A DNA stretch of 64,000 bases from Agapanthus africanus (Eukaryota; Streptophyta; Magnoliopsida; Asparagales; Amaryllidaceae): positions 45,842,114 to 45,906,113 of the forward strand of contig JASDDO010000024.1 in NCBI GenBank assembly GCA_030015575.1, written 5' to 3'. Of the stretch, positions 44,858 through 56,069 are shown piece after piece (the first letter of the stretch is position 1; every line of letters starts with the position of its first letter). The notes under the pieces are model-generated. The model was not told where the DNA came from, made no database searches, and saw only the letters and a list, made by a program, of their open reading frames with translations. The position numbers were made by a program, and so were the translations under genes.

Positions 44858-47108
44858 TGTTGGAGATAGTGCCCTCAGAGTCAATTATTGGATCACAGGC
44901 ACGTGATTGCAATGATTGAGGGAGGACCTATCCCGGTAGGACAGTCTTACTCGAGATGATAGTATGCTATCTGGTTTACCTTTATCATCGTGTACTGCTT
45001 TAGGTGACCTGACATGTCGCTATTGCACGTTGATAGAGCCCCTAGGATTCTTGCTTGACTGCCAGCAGTATGAGGGCGATCATATAAGTGAGAGCTGGAG
45101 TCTATAAGCACATCCTTAAAAGGTCCCTAGTCGTAGGAGTTTCGAGACAGGGCATCGATTCTCCAGAGTAGACTAGTGTATACAGTCGAGACCCCGACGA
45201 GGGGCGGTGGCCGGTCTCACAAGCCACTGGTGTCAGTTGGTTCACCTAAGATGTATACAGGTGCTCATTGGGTTATGAGTACACCGGACAGGACTCGCCG
45301 GGAACATGCTAGTTGGTCTTATACCTGACGTCAGATAGCAGTTCCCAGGTGACATGTGTACAGGTTAGTTCATCGACCTGGGGATCGTCATTTGTCTCGT
45401 GTGAGTTCCCACTGTACTTTGATTACTACCCTACCACGGCTCAAAGGAGTCGTGCAAACAGGTTTTAGTTGGGTACAGTCCCGAGCCACATGGAGGCAGT
45501 GAGCGGATCTTCGGGGGTTCGTCTCTCCCGGTATTGGGGGTGAGGTCGCGCTGTGTCTAGGAGAGCCATTACACGAAGTCCTTGGCCAAGGCAGGAGATT
45601 TACTGGTAGGTATTCCAGTAGTATCTCAGGGTGTTCTGGGCTACACTCCGACACGACTTGTACCGCTTTTGGGGGTCTGACTTTTACCAACCCCCTAGGC
45701 CCGACATGCGATGCTCATAGACGAACGGACCGGACTGTACGGATATTGTCACTGACAGGCTCAGTTGGGTGTCGGGGTGAGCTTCCTCATCGACGTCCCT
45801 TTTAGTCAATAGCTGGTGGCCCGTCACGTATTGGCTTATACCTCTGACGTGCTAGTGGTTAAATCCACAGCCATAGTATTGACGAGTCTTTAGAGTCCAC
45901 CACACTTTCTGTTACTCAGCTTTCGGGCGAAACGCTGTAGAGGCCGTATGGAGATATGGCAGGGTCCGATCAGATACGTGCGGTATTGCATGGATCAGGA
46001 TCGGACAGTTTGTACTAGTGGCCGTATGGTTATATGGCAGCGTTCGATCAGATACGTGCGGTATTGCACGGATCAGGATCGGACGGATATTACTGGCCGG
46101 CTTTGGTTTAAGCCGGATCCTAGTATAGTACAGTGTAGATTTTGTCTCATTGCATTTGTATCCGGACGGAATACAGATGCGGGTGTGTATGCACAGTATT
46201 GGGGTTTTCCTGTAATTTATTATGGGACCAGTTTTCTGGGGTTGCCAGTTTGCATTCCGTTCCGGCCGGTTTTCCTTTGTTCTTTCCCGGCCGGACTTTT
46301 CCGATGGAGGGGGTTATTTGCAATTGTGCAAATAACATTTGTGGAGGGGTCTTCTTGCAATTGTATTGATTATGATATCTTTCATCCATGCTTTTGCATT
46401 AATGAGATATGATATGATTAAGGTGTAAGCATGGTTGATGTTTTCTTGTCTAGGATGTGGTCACCTCTTTTCACTTCCTACACTCACCTCCCTTCATGCT
46501 TCATATACATTCTTTCCTCCACCATTCATTAGAAGAAGAAAAAAATGATAGTTTTCATTTTAGAAAAGAGATGAGAAAAAGAAAGAGAAGAAAATGAGAG
46601 CTTCATCTTTGAGAGGAGAAAAATGAGAGTGATTCATTTTTGTGTATATCATTCTTCATCTCATTCCATTGCTAGAAAATTGAAAGCACCAATTTTCTAT
46701 ACACCATTCCTCCATCTATGGCAACAAACCCCAAAGTGAGACATGCACTCTACACTACACTTCCTACAACAAATCTTGGACGCGTCGATTCGCCAGCTTC
46801 GCGCCCGAGTTGCCTCGGTATTGAGGTGGGAGCCCGTAAAAGCTACAGGCGATGTGGTGCCCTTTCCGACGAGGAGGAGACGGACGGAGATCCCGCGAGG
46901 AGATCGGAGTGGAGATGAAGACCGGAGGACTCGGATCAGTCGGTACATCTCTAACTCATTCTCTTGTTAGCTTAGACTAGTTTAATGGCATGATCCGGAG
47001 TTTTAGTGCGCGGTGGTGCCGGTTTGCCAAGTCCGCAAAATTTAAGTTTACCACCGTTTCCGCGTTTGGCCGTCGGATTGACGGTCGGGGCGCCGCCGTG
47101 CACTTACA
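44858..47108 (+). repeat. 3' LTR of copia element B
   Basis: 2251 bp, nearly identical to 36917-39167, ending CACTTACA before the target duplication CTAAC at 47109-47113. Confidence 0.92.
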
Positions 47109-47113
47109 CTAAC

Positions 47114-47683
47114 GGTCTAGCTGAGGCCTTCAACAAGACCTTGACGAAGATCATGAAGAAAACAGTGTCACGAAATAAGAGAGATTGGCACGAAAAATTG
47201 CAAGAGGCTTTTTGGGCGTATCGAACTACATTTAAAACGGCCACAAACACAACGCCGTACGCGTTGGTATTTGGGACGGAAGCAGTACTCCCTCTCGAGA
47301 TAGAATTACCCTTTCTACGAGTGGCAGTCCACTACGAGCTGACAGACGAAGAAAATGCTCACCTTCCATTTGAAGAGCTTGACGCCCTTGATGAAATCCG
47401 GCTTCTAGCACAACAAAATCTGGAAGCTTATAAAGCAAAGATGACGCGCTCATACGAAAGATTGACCCGACCGAGGACATTTCGTCAAGGCGAACTCGTG
47501 CTAGTGGTCAAAAGGCCTATGATCCCCAATCGCGCCAAGCGGAGAAAATTCGAGCCGAACTATGAAGGCCCGTACGTCATAGATAAAGTTTACCAGGGTG
47601 GGGCCTATCTACTCATGGACATGCACGGTGAAAGGCCTTTCAGGCCGATAAACGGTCGCTTCTTAAAGAAATATTACGCTTAA
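47114..47683 (+). pseudogene. C-terminal part of Tat element 2 integrase
   Basis: This continues the integrase core cut at 36916. The catalytic glutamate lies in GLAEAFNKTL, followed by the core end (WAYRTTFKTATNTTPYALVFG) and a C-terminal domain with the GPY/F-type motif (YEGPYVIDKVY ... GAYLL). The frame ends at TAA 47681-47683. The integrase inserts element cDNA into chromosomes. Here it is disrupted only by copia B; the rest of the reading frame in both parts is open. Confidence 0.9.
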
Positions 47684-48178
47684 TGAGCCACAGCCTAGGT
47701 CAATGATGGATGACGACGACTAAGTCCGCTCGCTATCTTCCTAAGCTCAAGCTTCATAAAGAATAGCCAACCTTCTCGACAATAGACCGAAATGTCCTTA
47801 AACTAATAGCAGACCGAACGTCTTTAAACTACTACTGCAGCATCTTTAGGCTGACAAGATATAAAAAAATATATATATAAAAATAAAATAAATAAATAAA
47901 TGAAAACGGTATGTCCATAAGCAAAAAGGGCACGGATGAAAACCCGAAAGGGCTCCGTGAGTAAAAACAGCAGGGCTACCGGCGAGTGTTCGTGAAAACC
48001 CGAAAGGGCGCGACCTCGTAAAAAAAAAGAGAGAAAAAGAAAATAAAAAGAATAAAAACGGTATGTCCATAAGCAAAATGGGCACGGATGAAAACCCGAA
48101 AGGGCTCCGTGAGTAAAAACAGCAGGACTACCGTCGAGTGTTTGTGAAAACCCGAAAGGGCGCAACCTCGTTAAAAGA
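47684..48178 (+). repeat. Start of the Tat 2 3' non-coding region with a ~152-bp duplication
   Basis: After one or two GACCGAAATGTCC-type units, a block from CGGTATGTCCATAAGC (about 47907 and 48058) occurs twice, separated by A-rich sequence. Each copy holds AACCCGAAAGGGC twice, i.e. CCC-GAAA-GGG mini-hairpins with a GNRA-type loop. Tat 1 has the same arrangement at 23375-23640. Confidence 0.75.
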
Positions 48179-48745
48179 CCCTTATAGAGTCCTCTCGACC
48201 TTGTAAGGAGAAACCACCTGCGTGAGATCCTTACGACTCACAAAGGAGCAACACGCTTAGGGATCCCCACGATTCCTAAGGAGAAAATACACTTGCGAGA
48301 TCCTCACGACTCGTAAGGAGAACTCTCTTATGAGACCCTCACGGCTCATAGGATTTGAAAGTCTTAAGTTATAGAGACCTAAACCTGTGCTTAAGCAACC
48401 CCCACAACTTTCGACATTGCCCTACAAGTGGTTCAATATTGGCCCTTGTATACAATCCACGGGCGCGAATAAACATTTCCCTAACTTAGTCCCATCCGAG
48501 GCTAGGGATATGTTTGTATGGTGAACAACCCTTGTAAATCCTCTCGATTTATGAGGAGGAAACCCTTTTGTAAGATCCTTACGACTTACAAGAGAACATG
48601 CACTTAGGAATCCTCACGATTCCCAAGGAGAAAACACACCTACAAGATCCTCACGACTTGTAGGGAGAAATACCTTTGTGAGACCCTTACGGCTCATGAA
48701 GTCAAAAGCCTTAGCCGACAGGACCCTTAACCCTGTTTACTAAGC
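48179..48745 (+). repeat. Series of small hairpins with unlike stems and alike loops (clusters 1 and 2)
   Basis: Successive units carry complementary arms around a GATCCTCACGA-like loop: CTTGCGAG/CTCGTAAG (48292-48317), CTTATGAG/CTCATAGG (48327-48352) and CCTACAAG/CTTGTAGG (48639-48664). Others, near 48216, 48255, 48533, 48567, 48603 and 48673, follow the same plan. Linkers are usually GGAGAAAA-like. Between the clusters (48353-48528) is non-repeated sequence. Either strand could fold. No function is known to me. Confidence 0.75.
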
Positions 48746-48761
48746 CACCTTTGTTCAACAT

Positions 48762-49185
48762 CGACAGAGGCAAATGATGATTCGCTCCTGGCAATATCCC
48801 AGTTGCAGCGATGCTGATGCCTAGACCGGTATCAAATTCCAAGTCCTTTTACGGCAAATGATGATTCGCTCTTGGCAATATTCCAGTTGTAGCGATGCTG
48901 ATGCCTAGACCGGTATCAAATTCCAAGTCCTTTTACGGCAAATGATGATTCGCTCCTGGCAATATTCCAGTTGTAGCGATGCTGATGCCTAAATCGGTAT
49001 CAAATTCCAAGTCCTTTCATGGCAGATGATGATTCGCTCCTGGCAATATCCCAGTTGCAGCGATGCTGATGCCTAGACCGGTATTAAATTCCAAGTCCTT
49101 TTACGGCAGATGATGATTCGCTCCTGGCAATATCCCAGTTGCAGCGGTGCTGATGCCAAAATCGGTATCCAATTTCAGGTTTACG
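48762..49185 (+). repeat. 84-bp tandem repeat, about five copies
   Basis: Each unit begins GGCAAATGATGATTCGCTCC and ends near CCAAGTCCTTTTAC. Copies differ by a few bases (CCCAGTTGCAG or TCCAGTTGTAG). Tat 1 has a single unit at about 24228, so the array expanded in this element. Confidence 0.85.
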
Positions 49186-49199
49186 GCGAAAAGCCAGTA

Positions 49200-49445
49200 G
49201 GCCGCACATGCATGCTAAATAGCCGAAATGATGGGGCAACTTGCAATAAAAAGCAGCAAGTAAAAATGTATGCATGCTAAATAGCCGAAATGATTGGGCA
49301 ACTCGTAATAAAAAGCAACGAGTAAAAAAAAAAAAAAACAAATAACCGAAATGATTGGGCACCGCGAAAAATAGCCGAAATGATCGGGCAATCGCGACCT
49401 TCGCGATATAAAAGCTGAAATGATAGAGCATCGCGGAAATAAAAT
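49200..49445 (+). repeat. Second hairpin group with AGCCGAAATGATTGGGCA spacers
   Basis: The motif AGCCGAAATGATNGGGCA recurs four or five times. Between copies lie hairpins ACTTGC/GCAAGT (49239-49261), ACTCGT/ACGAGT (49301-49323) and a GCGA/TCGC type near 49390-49407. In Tat 1 the matching stem is ACTCGC/GCGAGT (24421-24443). Stems change in a complementary way. Confidence 0.7.
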
Positions 49446-49614
49446 AAAATAAAAAGAAGAAATGATAAAACCTTGGCCCTACAGTTAAGATCACATCGAT
49501 CCCTGTATACAATCCAAGGGCGTAAACAAAGAATGGACCATACTTTCCCAGCGGATTCCGTCATACGACGAACCCCAAACCTCACTGGTTCATTTCAACC
49601 GAAGAAGCCAGTGA

Positions 49615-50600
49615 TTTCAGCAAAATTCTTCGACTCACGGATACAAACACTCCTTGACGAGAGCTTCCTGATCCGCGTCGACCCGCAGAGCTACCAGAGC
49701 CCCCGTGGGAACCCTCGACTCGTTTCAAACCCCAAGGAAACAAATAATCCTTGGCGCTTGGGAAACAAATAATCCCAGCAAATTCCTCGACTCACGGATA
49801 CAAACACTCCTTGACGAGAGCTTCCTGATCCGCGTCGACCCGCAGAGCTACCAGAGCCCCCGTGGGAACCCTCGACTCGTTTCAAACCCCAAGGAAACAA
49901 ATAATCCTTGGCGCTTGGGAAACAAATAATCCCAGCAAACTCCTCGACTTACGGATACAAACACTCCTTGACGAGAGCTTCCTGATCCGCGTCGACCCGC
50001 AGAGCTACCAGAGCCCCCGTGGGAACCCTCGACTCGTTTCAAACCCCAAGGAAACAAATAATCCTTGGCGCTTGGGAAACAAATAATCCAAACAAACTCC
50101 TCGACTCACGGATACAAACACTCCTTGACGAGAGCTTCCTGATCCGCGTCGACCCGCAGAGCCACCAGAGCCCCCGTGGGAACCCTCGACTCGTTTCAAA
50201 CCCCAAGGAAACAAATAATCCTTGGCGCTTGGGAAACAAATAATCCCAGCAAACTCCTCGACTCACGGATACAAACACTCCTTGACGAGAGCTTCCTGAT
50301 CCGCGTCGACCCGCAGAGCCACCAGAGCCCCCGTGGGAACCCTCGACTCGTTTCAAACCCCAAGGAAACAAATAATCCTTGGCGCTTGGGAAACAAATAA
50401 TCCCAGCAAACTCCTCAACTCACGGATACAAACACTCCTTGACGAGAGCTTCCTGATCCGCGTCGACCTGCAGAGCCACCAGAGCCCCCGTGGGAACCCT
50501 CGACTCGTTTCAAACCCCAAGGAAACAAATAATCCTTGGCGCTTGGGACACAAATAATCCCTAGCAAACTCCTCGACTCACGGATACAAACACTCCGTGA
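49615..50600 (+). repeat. 157-bp tandem repeat, about six copies, very homogeneous
   Basis: Units starting near 49630, 49787, 49944, 50101, 50258 and 50415 carry CTCGACTCACGGATACAAAC and CGCGTCGACCCGCAGAGC, and differ at one to three positions. The open frames on both strands repeat with the array and are not genes. It occupies the place of the 185-bp array in Tat 1. Confidence 0.92.
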
Positions 50601-50805
50601 TGAGAGCTTCTTAACTCATGTCAACTGTTCTGCTACAACTGCAGACAGATCCCCGATTCGTCTCAATTTGTAAGAAGAAGTCTCAGACAGCAAGGAAGGC
50701 TTGCTTTTTAAGCAATGGGGCCCTGCAAGTCAATCCAAACTGGTCTCTTGCATACTATTCACGGGTCTCACTCTCCAAAGTCGAATTTCGACGAAGAGGG
50801 AAACA

Positions 50806-51035
50806 ACCACTTACGAATCCTCTCGACTCGTAAGAGGGAAAATTCTCTTATAAGATCCTTACGACTTATAAGAGAAAACCACACTTAGGAATCCTCACGA
50901 TTCCTAAGGAGAAAACCCACCTGCGAGATCCTCTCGATCCGTAGGGAGAAAAGTCTCTATGAGATCCTCACAGCTTATAGAGTTGAAAAGCCTTAGGCAG
51001 CAGATCTGAACCTGCGGCCTAAGCCATCGTTATTT
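50806..51035 (+). repeat. Hairpin cluster 3
   Basis: The clearest of the series. CTCTTATAAG pairs perfectly with CTTATAAGAG (50845-50854, 50865-50874), and CTTAGGAAT with ATTCCTAAG (50884-50908). CTTACGA/TCGTAAG is near 50809-50833, CTCTATGAG/CTTATAGAG near 50955-50982, and a longer stem with GCCTTAGGC and GCGGCCTAAGCC is near 50990-51024. Loops again resemble ATCCTCACGA. The 50600-50805 stretch before it, and 51036-51252 after it, hold no recognised feature apart from the 3' end of the antisense gene. Confidence 0.8.
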
Positions 51036-51252
51036 CTTAAGAAGGTCGGGATACTCGTCCTAATCGTCCGTCAATCATGGTTACTAAGGTGGCATACTGA
51101 TAATAAAAGAAAGAAAAGACGGAGAAATGACACAAAACATTACAAAAATGTACATCTTTTATTCATAAATATTGATTGAGTACAGGATACATTGTGCTAA
51201 AGAATAAAAAATATATACATATACTTTACAAAGACAAATGATACAAGGCGAA

Positions 51253-54200
51253 TTATTGGGAAGGAAGCGTCTTGCACAGATGTAGCAATCGCTCGCATAT
51301 GTCCTTCCATGCCTTCTCTTGATCGGCTACCACCGTCAGCTCTGCCTCCACTTGGGCTCGTTGCTGCAGGACCGACGCAAGCTGCTCCCTGATGACCTGA
51401 TAGGCAGCTTCCCGACTTGGGATATTGCGCTCAGCTACGTCAAGCTTCCGCTTCAAGTTTAGCCCATGGGAGATGCGCTCCAAGAGACCCTCAAAGATAG
51501 TCTTCACTTGGGCAGCATTTGCCTCAACCTCAGCGCGCAGATAGGCCGTTTCGTTCGAGGTCTTTTGGCATTCCCTTAGTCTTAGAGCTGCTTCTTTCTC
51601 CAAGTGGCGGGAGTGCGAAGTGCTTTGCTCGAGCCAAGTTGTGCGTTGGGTGCTAAGGGCTAAAACTTCGGGAGAAGGGCGCGTCGACTCCAGCCGGTAT
51701 AGACAGGCCTCGATCTCCCTGCAGTGATTAACCCAAGATCCGACGATGCCTTCATTATGAAAAGTTACGAGCGCCGCCAACATTGGATTAACCTCCACAG
51801 CGAAATCTACGGCAGAAGGGAGAGCGTCCATGTTGAGCTCTTCGATGTACCCGCTCAGCATGCCCAAACTCACCACAACACCCTTTGAAGACGGGCGTCT
51901 CAAGAAAAGGCCTGCCGGTAGAAGGACGCGAGACTCAAAAGGGACCCGAGCCGGAACAATAGCTGCAAAACAAAACATGGTTAAACGATGGTTCAAGAGA
52001 TATTTAAGGGTTACCAAAAAAAAAAGGAATTTGCTATACCAGCAGCAACGGACGGCAGAGCCGGAAGGGCCGGTAGCGCGGCAGGTCTGGCATCCCCTCC
52101 TTCGATTTGTGGCACTGCAATAAAGAAAGGGAAAAATCAGAAATCATTCAATTGCTAGAAAAAGGGGATGAACAAAGATATTGTATTGAACGTACACTCA
52201 CCAGCGCCACTAGAGGGAGAAGCAAGTTCGGATGGGAAGGAGAAGTGTGGGAGCAACACTTGATATAGATGATCAAAGAGCACTCCTGAAAAGATGCAGT
52301 GGTATGGCGTTAGTCCATGAACTACACATTTAAAAGATTAACTTGTGAGTCGCAAATCCATACCTTCCAACATCCGCGATGGCACGAGGGAAGACGGGGA
52401 AGTGACCACCGCCAAAGCAGTAGTTGACGGTGCTCCTTCAAGCAATGGAGCGTCGGCACTGGCCGCACCTGCAAAGACAAGCTTGTTAGAAGAGATCGCA
52501 AGATATATAAAAAAGGGGGAAACGATAGTAACCCGAAACTTACCCGACGAACTGCCAGCCGAGACTGAGGCAATTCCTTCCTCCATTGACATGAGACCAC
52601 CGCCCGTAGCCTCATCACCCGACTCGATGGGAACCGTTGTTGTGCTCGCAAGCCCTGGAGACGGCAAGGAACCATACGCGGGGAGGGCTATGATTGGAGT
52701 ATTGCCAGATTCCAGAGAAGGAGCGGCTGGCTCGTCCCCAGGAATCGTGGCCACCTCACCCGCTACTCCTTCGGGTCCTGCGGTCACAGTTGTCTCGTCC
52801 ACCGTCGCCGCGAGGTCTCCAGCCTCAAGCGCCTCCCCCTCTACCGCCTTCGGCTCGTTTAACGCAATCATCTCATCTGCCGCCACTTCAGGTGCGGCAT
52901 CAATGACCCTCTCGGCGGCGGACCCCTCAACCTCTGTTTCAGGCCCCGTGGCCCCGATGACGTTGCTCACTGTCGGCTCGGGCTCGGCAAGTACCGCTTC
53001 CTCCGCTCCCCGGGGTTCGACGGTCTCCGCCTCCCCCTCAGTCGGACTAGGCCCTGCCAGATGAAACGCATATGAGCCAATGGCTTTATAATTCTTACAA
53101 CAAAGCTCTGAAAGAAGTACTACCTGAAGAAGATTTATCATTTGCACTTCGGGCCACGCGCGCCGCTCGCCTATAAGCAGTGGATAGGGCGACAGGGGCC
53201 TCTTCAGAAGGAGTGTCAGCGCGAGGAATGGTACTCGGACCCGCTCCCGCAGCTAAAGCAGCTCTACGCGCCTTTGCTGCACGTCTCAGCCGCTTCCGCT
53301 CCTCCCGAGCCGTTGAGACGGATGCCACTAGAGCTTCCCTAATTGAGGTGTCCTCGTCCGTGAATAGGGAGGCCTCTAGGTTTTTCAGGGCATCCCTCGT
53401 CGTTTTGTCAAGTTGAGGCTCTTGCGGCAACTTCGACGAAGCTGGGACTTCAGTAACAGGCTCAGGAAGGATCCCCGCGTCAACTGACATAACCTTTGCA
53501 AAGAAACAAAAGAAGGTTAGGTTGACCGTCAGAGAAGATGACAAACTTTCATTATGAAAGGGAAAAGAGTAGGACATACCAACGCCTGCTGGGACACGCT
53601 TCTTCTCCTCCTCCTGGAAGGTCTTCAAAGAGGCAGCAATGGCCTCTTCAGTAGAAATGCCTGTTGAGAACGAAGCAAATATTAGCTAAAAGATAATAAT
53701 GAAAATGCAGTAAAATGACAAATAAAGCGTCTGATGATTACCGGACTCAGCGAGTTTGCTTAACATCACTTCAAGCCTCGCCGATCGCTCCGAAGCTGCA
53801 ATGGCGGCAGCTAAATTGGTGTCCTCAGGGTCCACCACAAAGCCCTCATTGCTGCCATACTCACATATGGCCTCGGCAGGAGAAGCCGCAGGCTTTGAGC
53901 TGAGGATCGCATCGAGGGAAAGGGCAGACTTCTTCTTTTTCTGCTGTCTACCAGCTTTAGATCCACCCGGAGCGGATTTGCGCTTGGCAGCCACTTTGGG
54001 GCGGCGAGTCCCGATCTCTGCCCCTCCGCCAGATCCTGGCGATACCACATTAACCGTCTTCGTAGGAGCATGGGGCGCCGGCGGTGCATCCACCGTAGTG
54101 GGCAATGGCAATCCACGCGGGGGGCTCAACACGCGCGGTCGGTCGACTCTGGCATCTTTTATCGGGGGGATGACCTGGATCCTTGGCTGTAAGGGAGCCT

Positions 54201-56069
54201 TGCGATCACCGCCAGGAGGCACAGCCCTACGGTCGACCAGCAGGCGTTTCTCCATTAAGATGATTGGACCCATAGCATGCGCATACCAGGCTACATACGG
54301 ATGGATTATTTTAGGGACACAACTGGGCTCACTGATAAAAAATAGGAGCCTGTATTGAGCCGGATGAAATGATGCATCGCATTCCTTACCCCCTCTGGGC
54401 CGACGACGGGTGTTTCCAGAAAGGCTTCCAACGGGATCCCTTGATTGTAACTCGATTGTCGGGCAAATCGATGCGGGTTATACCTCATAAAGAGAGCCGT
54501 CTCATTCTGCCTAAATACTAGGTAGCCCGGCCGAATGGAGTAAAGGTGGAGGATTTCCCGAGCCTTCAGTACAGAAACTCCGCCCTTAAAGTCATCACGC
54601 AGCGACACCACTGACTTAGTAGTCTCGGAACCTATGGTGATGACTTTATCCACAAGAGAGGTCTTCGCTCCGACTAGATGCGAACGCAGGAGCAGCCCCC
54701 TAGACTCCCGCAGAGGTGCAACCACAATTGAAGCCCCGACCAACCGCATGATTCTTGGGAGTTTGAATTTCTCAAAGAACGGAGGAGTCTTATAGGCACC
54801 AAACACCCCTCGCACATGCAGCTCCATCCAAGAAGTGAAGTAGTGCATCGGGAAGTTAGCAGGTTGTACCCCAGGCTCATTGGCGTCCGCCGCTACGCTA
54901 AGTCCATTGTAGAGGTAAGCCAGCCCGGCGATCCCTACTGATAACTGTAAGCCAGCCGCCATGCGATGCGCCGGGTAAAAGACAGAGGACCGCATGAGGC
55001 GTGGGTGCATGGGAAGCGCGAAGCTGCATAGCCATAGACCCAAGAACCCTATGAAAAAAGTCTCCTCGTCCATGCCAGGAACGGCGATCTCTGAGAAAGG
55101 GACGCTGGCAGTGCCGGGGAGATAAAAATCCCGCTGCTCATTTTCCGATGAAGGTCGGCGGTCCAAGCCGAAACCAAAGGGGTCAGCAAGCTGAGCAAAC
55201 TTCTCGCCCTGCTCTGATAGGAACTCCGGGCGGATAAAGCGAGCAATGAAATCCGCGAAACTGACGCCCCGGTCGCCTGATTCCAAATGGAGTTCCTCCT
55301 AAATCTCCAACACCTTCACCAAGCCCGGGTGCTGATGTTGTATGGCATTTTTCGGAGTTAAGTCGAATACAAGCTGCTTGGTGGCAAAGACGTACTCGTC
55401 AGGAGGAAGCAGCTCCTCGTAGTGCTCCCCCCTCACTGGTAGACCTGAAATCTCAACGAATTCTTCCAAAGAGATGGAGATTTCCCTATCCGCTGTCAAG
55501 AAGGTGTGGGTGGGGATATTCCATTGTTCAATAAAGGCCTTTATCCACCACGTCGGAGGAGAGGGATACTCGAAGAGCGAGACGTAGACAGCGGAGTATA
55601 AGCCAATCTTCGTCAGGTGAGCCCTCTTCGTCGCCAAAATGTAACGGGCCCATTGCAGATATCCGGCAAGCGGCCGCGGGACCAATCCAATATTATACGC
55701 TTGTCCCCAAGGGCGTGCTTCACCCTGACAGATTCGCCTCCCTAAGATATCTATAGCCGGCGGCGGCTGCACCGGAATGGCACCAATTGCAGGCTGAAGG
55801 AGGTCGTCGGAATTCCAATTCTTAACCTCCACGGCATACTCCACTGGGGGCTTTTCCGCATAAGGGATCGTAACTATGGGCTCAGAGGGTGAAGCGGAGC
55901 TGAAGCTGCGGCGGCCTTGGATGATTTGGTTGTACCACCTTCCCCACAAGTGAAGTCTCTTGCACTCAGGATCGTGATCTCTAATCAAGGCGAACACCAC
56001 CCGGTCCACTGGTGCATGTGGGAACCCTCCTTCTGAGCGAACAAAAGGGAAAGACAAATCTTCAGACAT
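51253..56069 (-). CDS. Antisense multi-exon gene with a plant mobile domain inside Tat element 2
   Basis: On the minus strand the frame from ATG 56069 (MSEDLSFPF) holds a PMD-type region (WWIKAFIEQWNIPTHTF ... ISISLEEFVEISGLPV, about residues 180-235) and continues to about 54306. It then shifts near 54345-54360 into a basic low-complexity part with a Lys-rich nuclear-type signal (KAGRQQKKKKSA). Exons by splice motif and frame: 56069-53742, 53660-53580, 53483-53124, 53053-52544, 52468-52364, 52285-52202, 52114-52040, 51962-51253 (stop). Introns of 70-96 bp are GT-AG and all in phase 1. Exons 3-4 are Ala/Glu/Pro rich; the last exon looks like a coiled coil (LEKEAALRLRECQ ... QQRAQVEAEL). The total is about 1,420 codons. 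Damage: TAG at 55299-55301 and the frameshift. PMD proteins occur in host silencing and meristem factors and in transposons; extra antisense frames are known for Tat elements. The function here is unknown. Confidence 0.75.

Larger units (their letters stand above)
36917..47108 (+). mobile_element. Copia element B: recently inserted, non-coding Ty1/copia derivative
   Basis: The 10,192-bp insertion has two 2251-bp LTRs (36917-39167, 44858-47108), a CTAAC target duplication, primer site and purine tract. By eye about six or seven substitutions separate the LTRs. The 5.7-kb interior has no coding frame above 125 codons. It does keep recognisable traces of copia A sequence in order: leader blocks (40370-41480), a polyprotein remnant near 43190 and 43500, an RT remnant near 43790, and an end remnant near 44070. 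It is therefore a non-autonomous derivative of the copia A family. Confidence 0.92.

Noticed and set aside
49473..50557. Series of ~74-codon frames on both strands
   Set aside because: One frame per 157-bp unit; a product of the tandem array.
48179..50600. CRISPR-like look of regularly spaced repeats
   Set aside because: Plant retrotransposon context, no unique spacers of constant length, no cas genes; these are tandem repeats and hairpins.
54306..54420. A 40-bp intron (GTAAGG...ATACAG) at the frame change of the antisense gene
   Set aside because: Too short for a plant intron, and splicing it does not join the two frames; a small indel is the better explanation.
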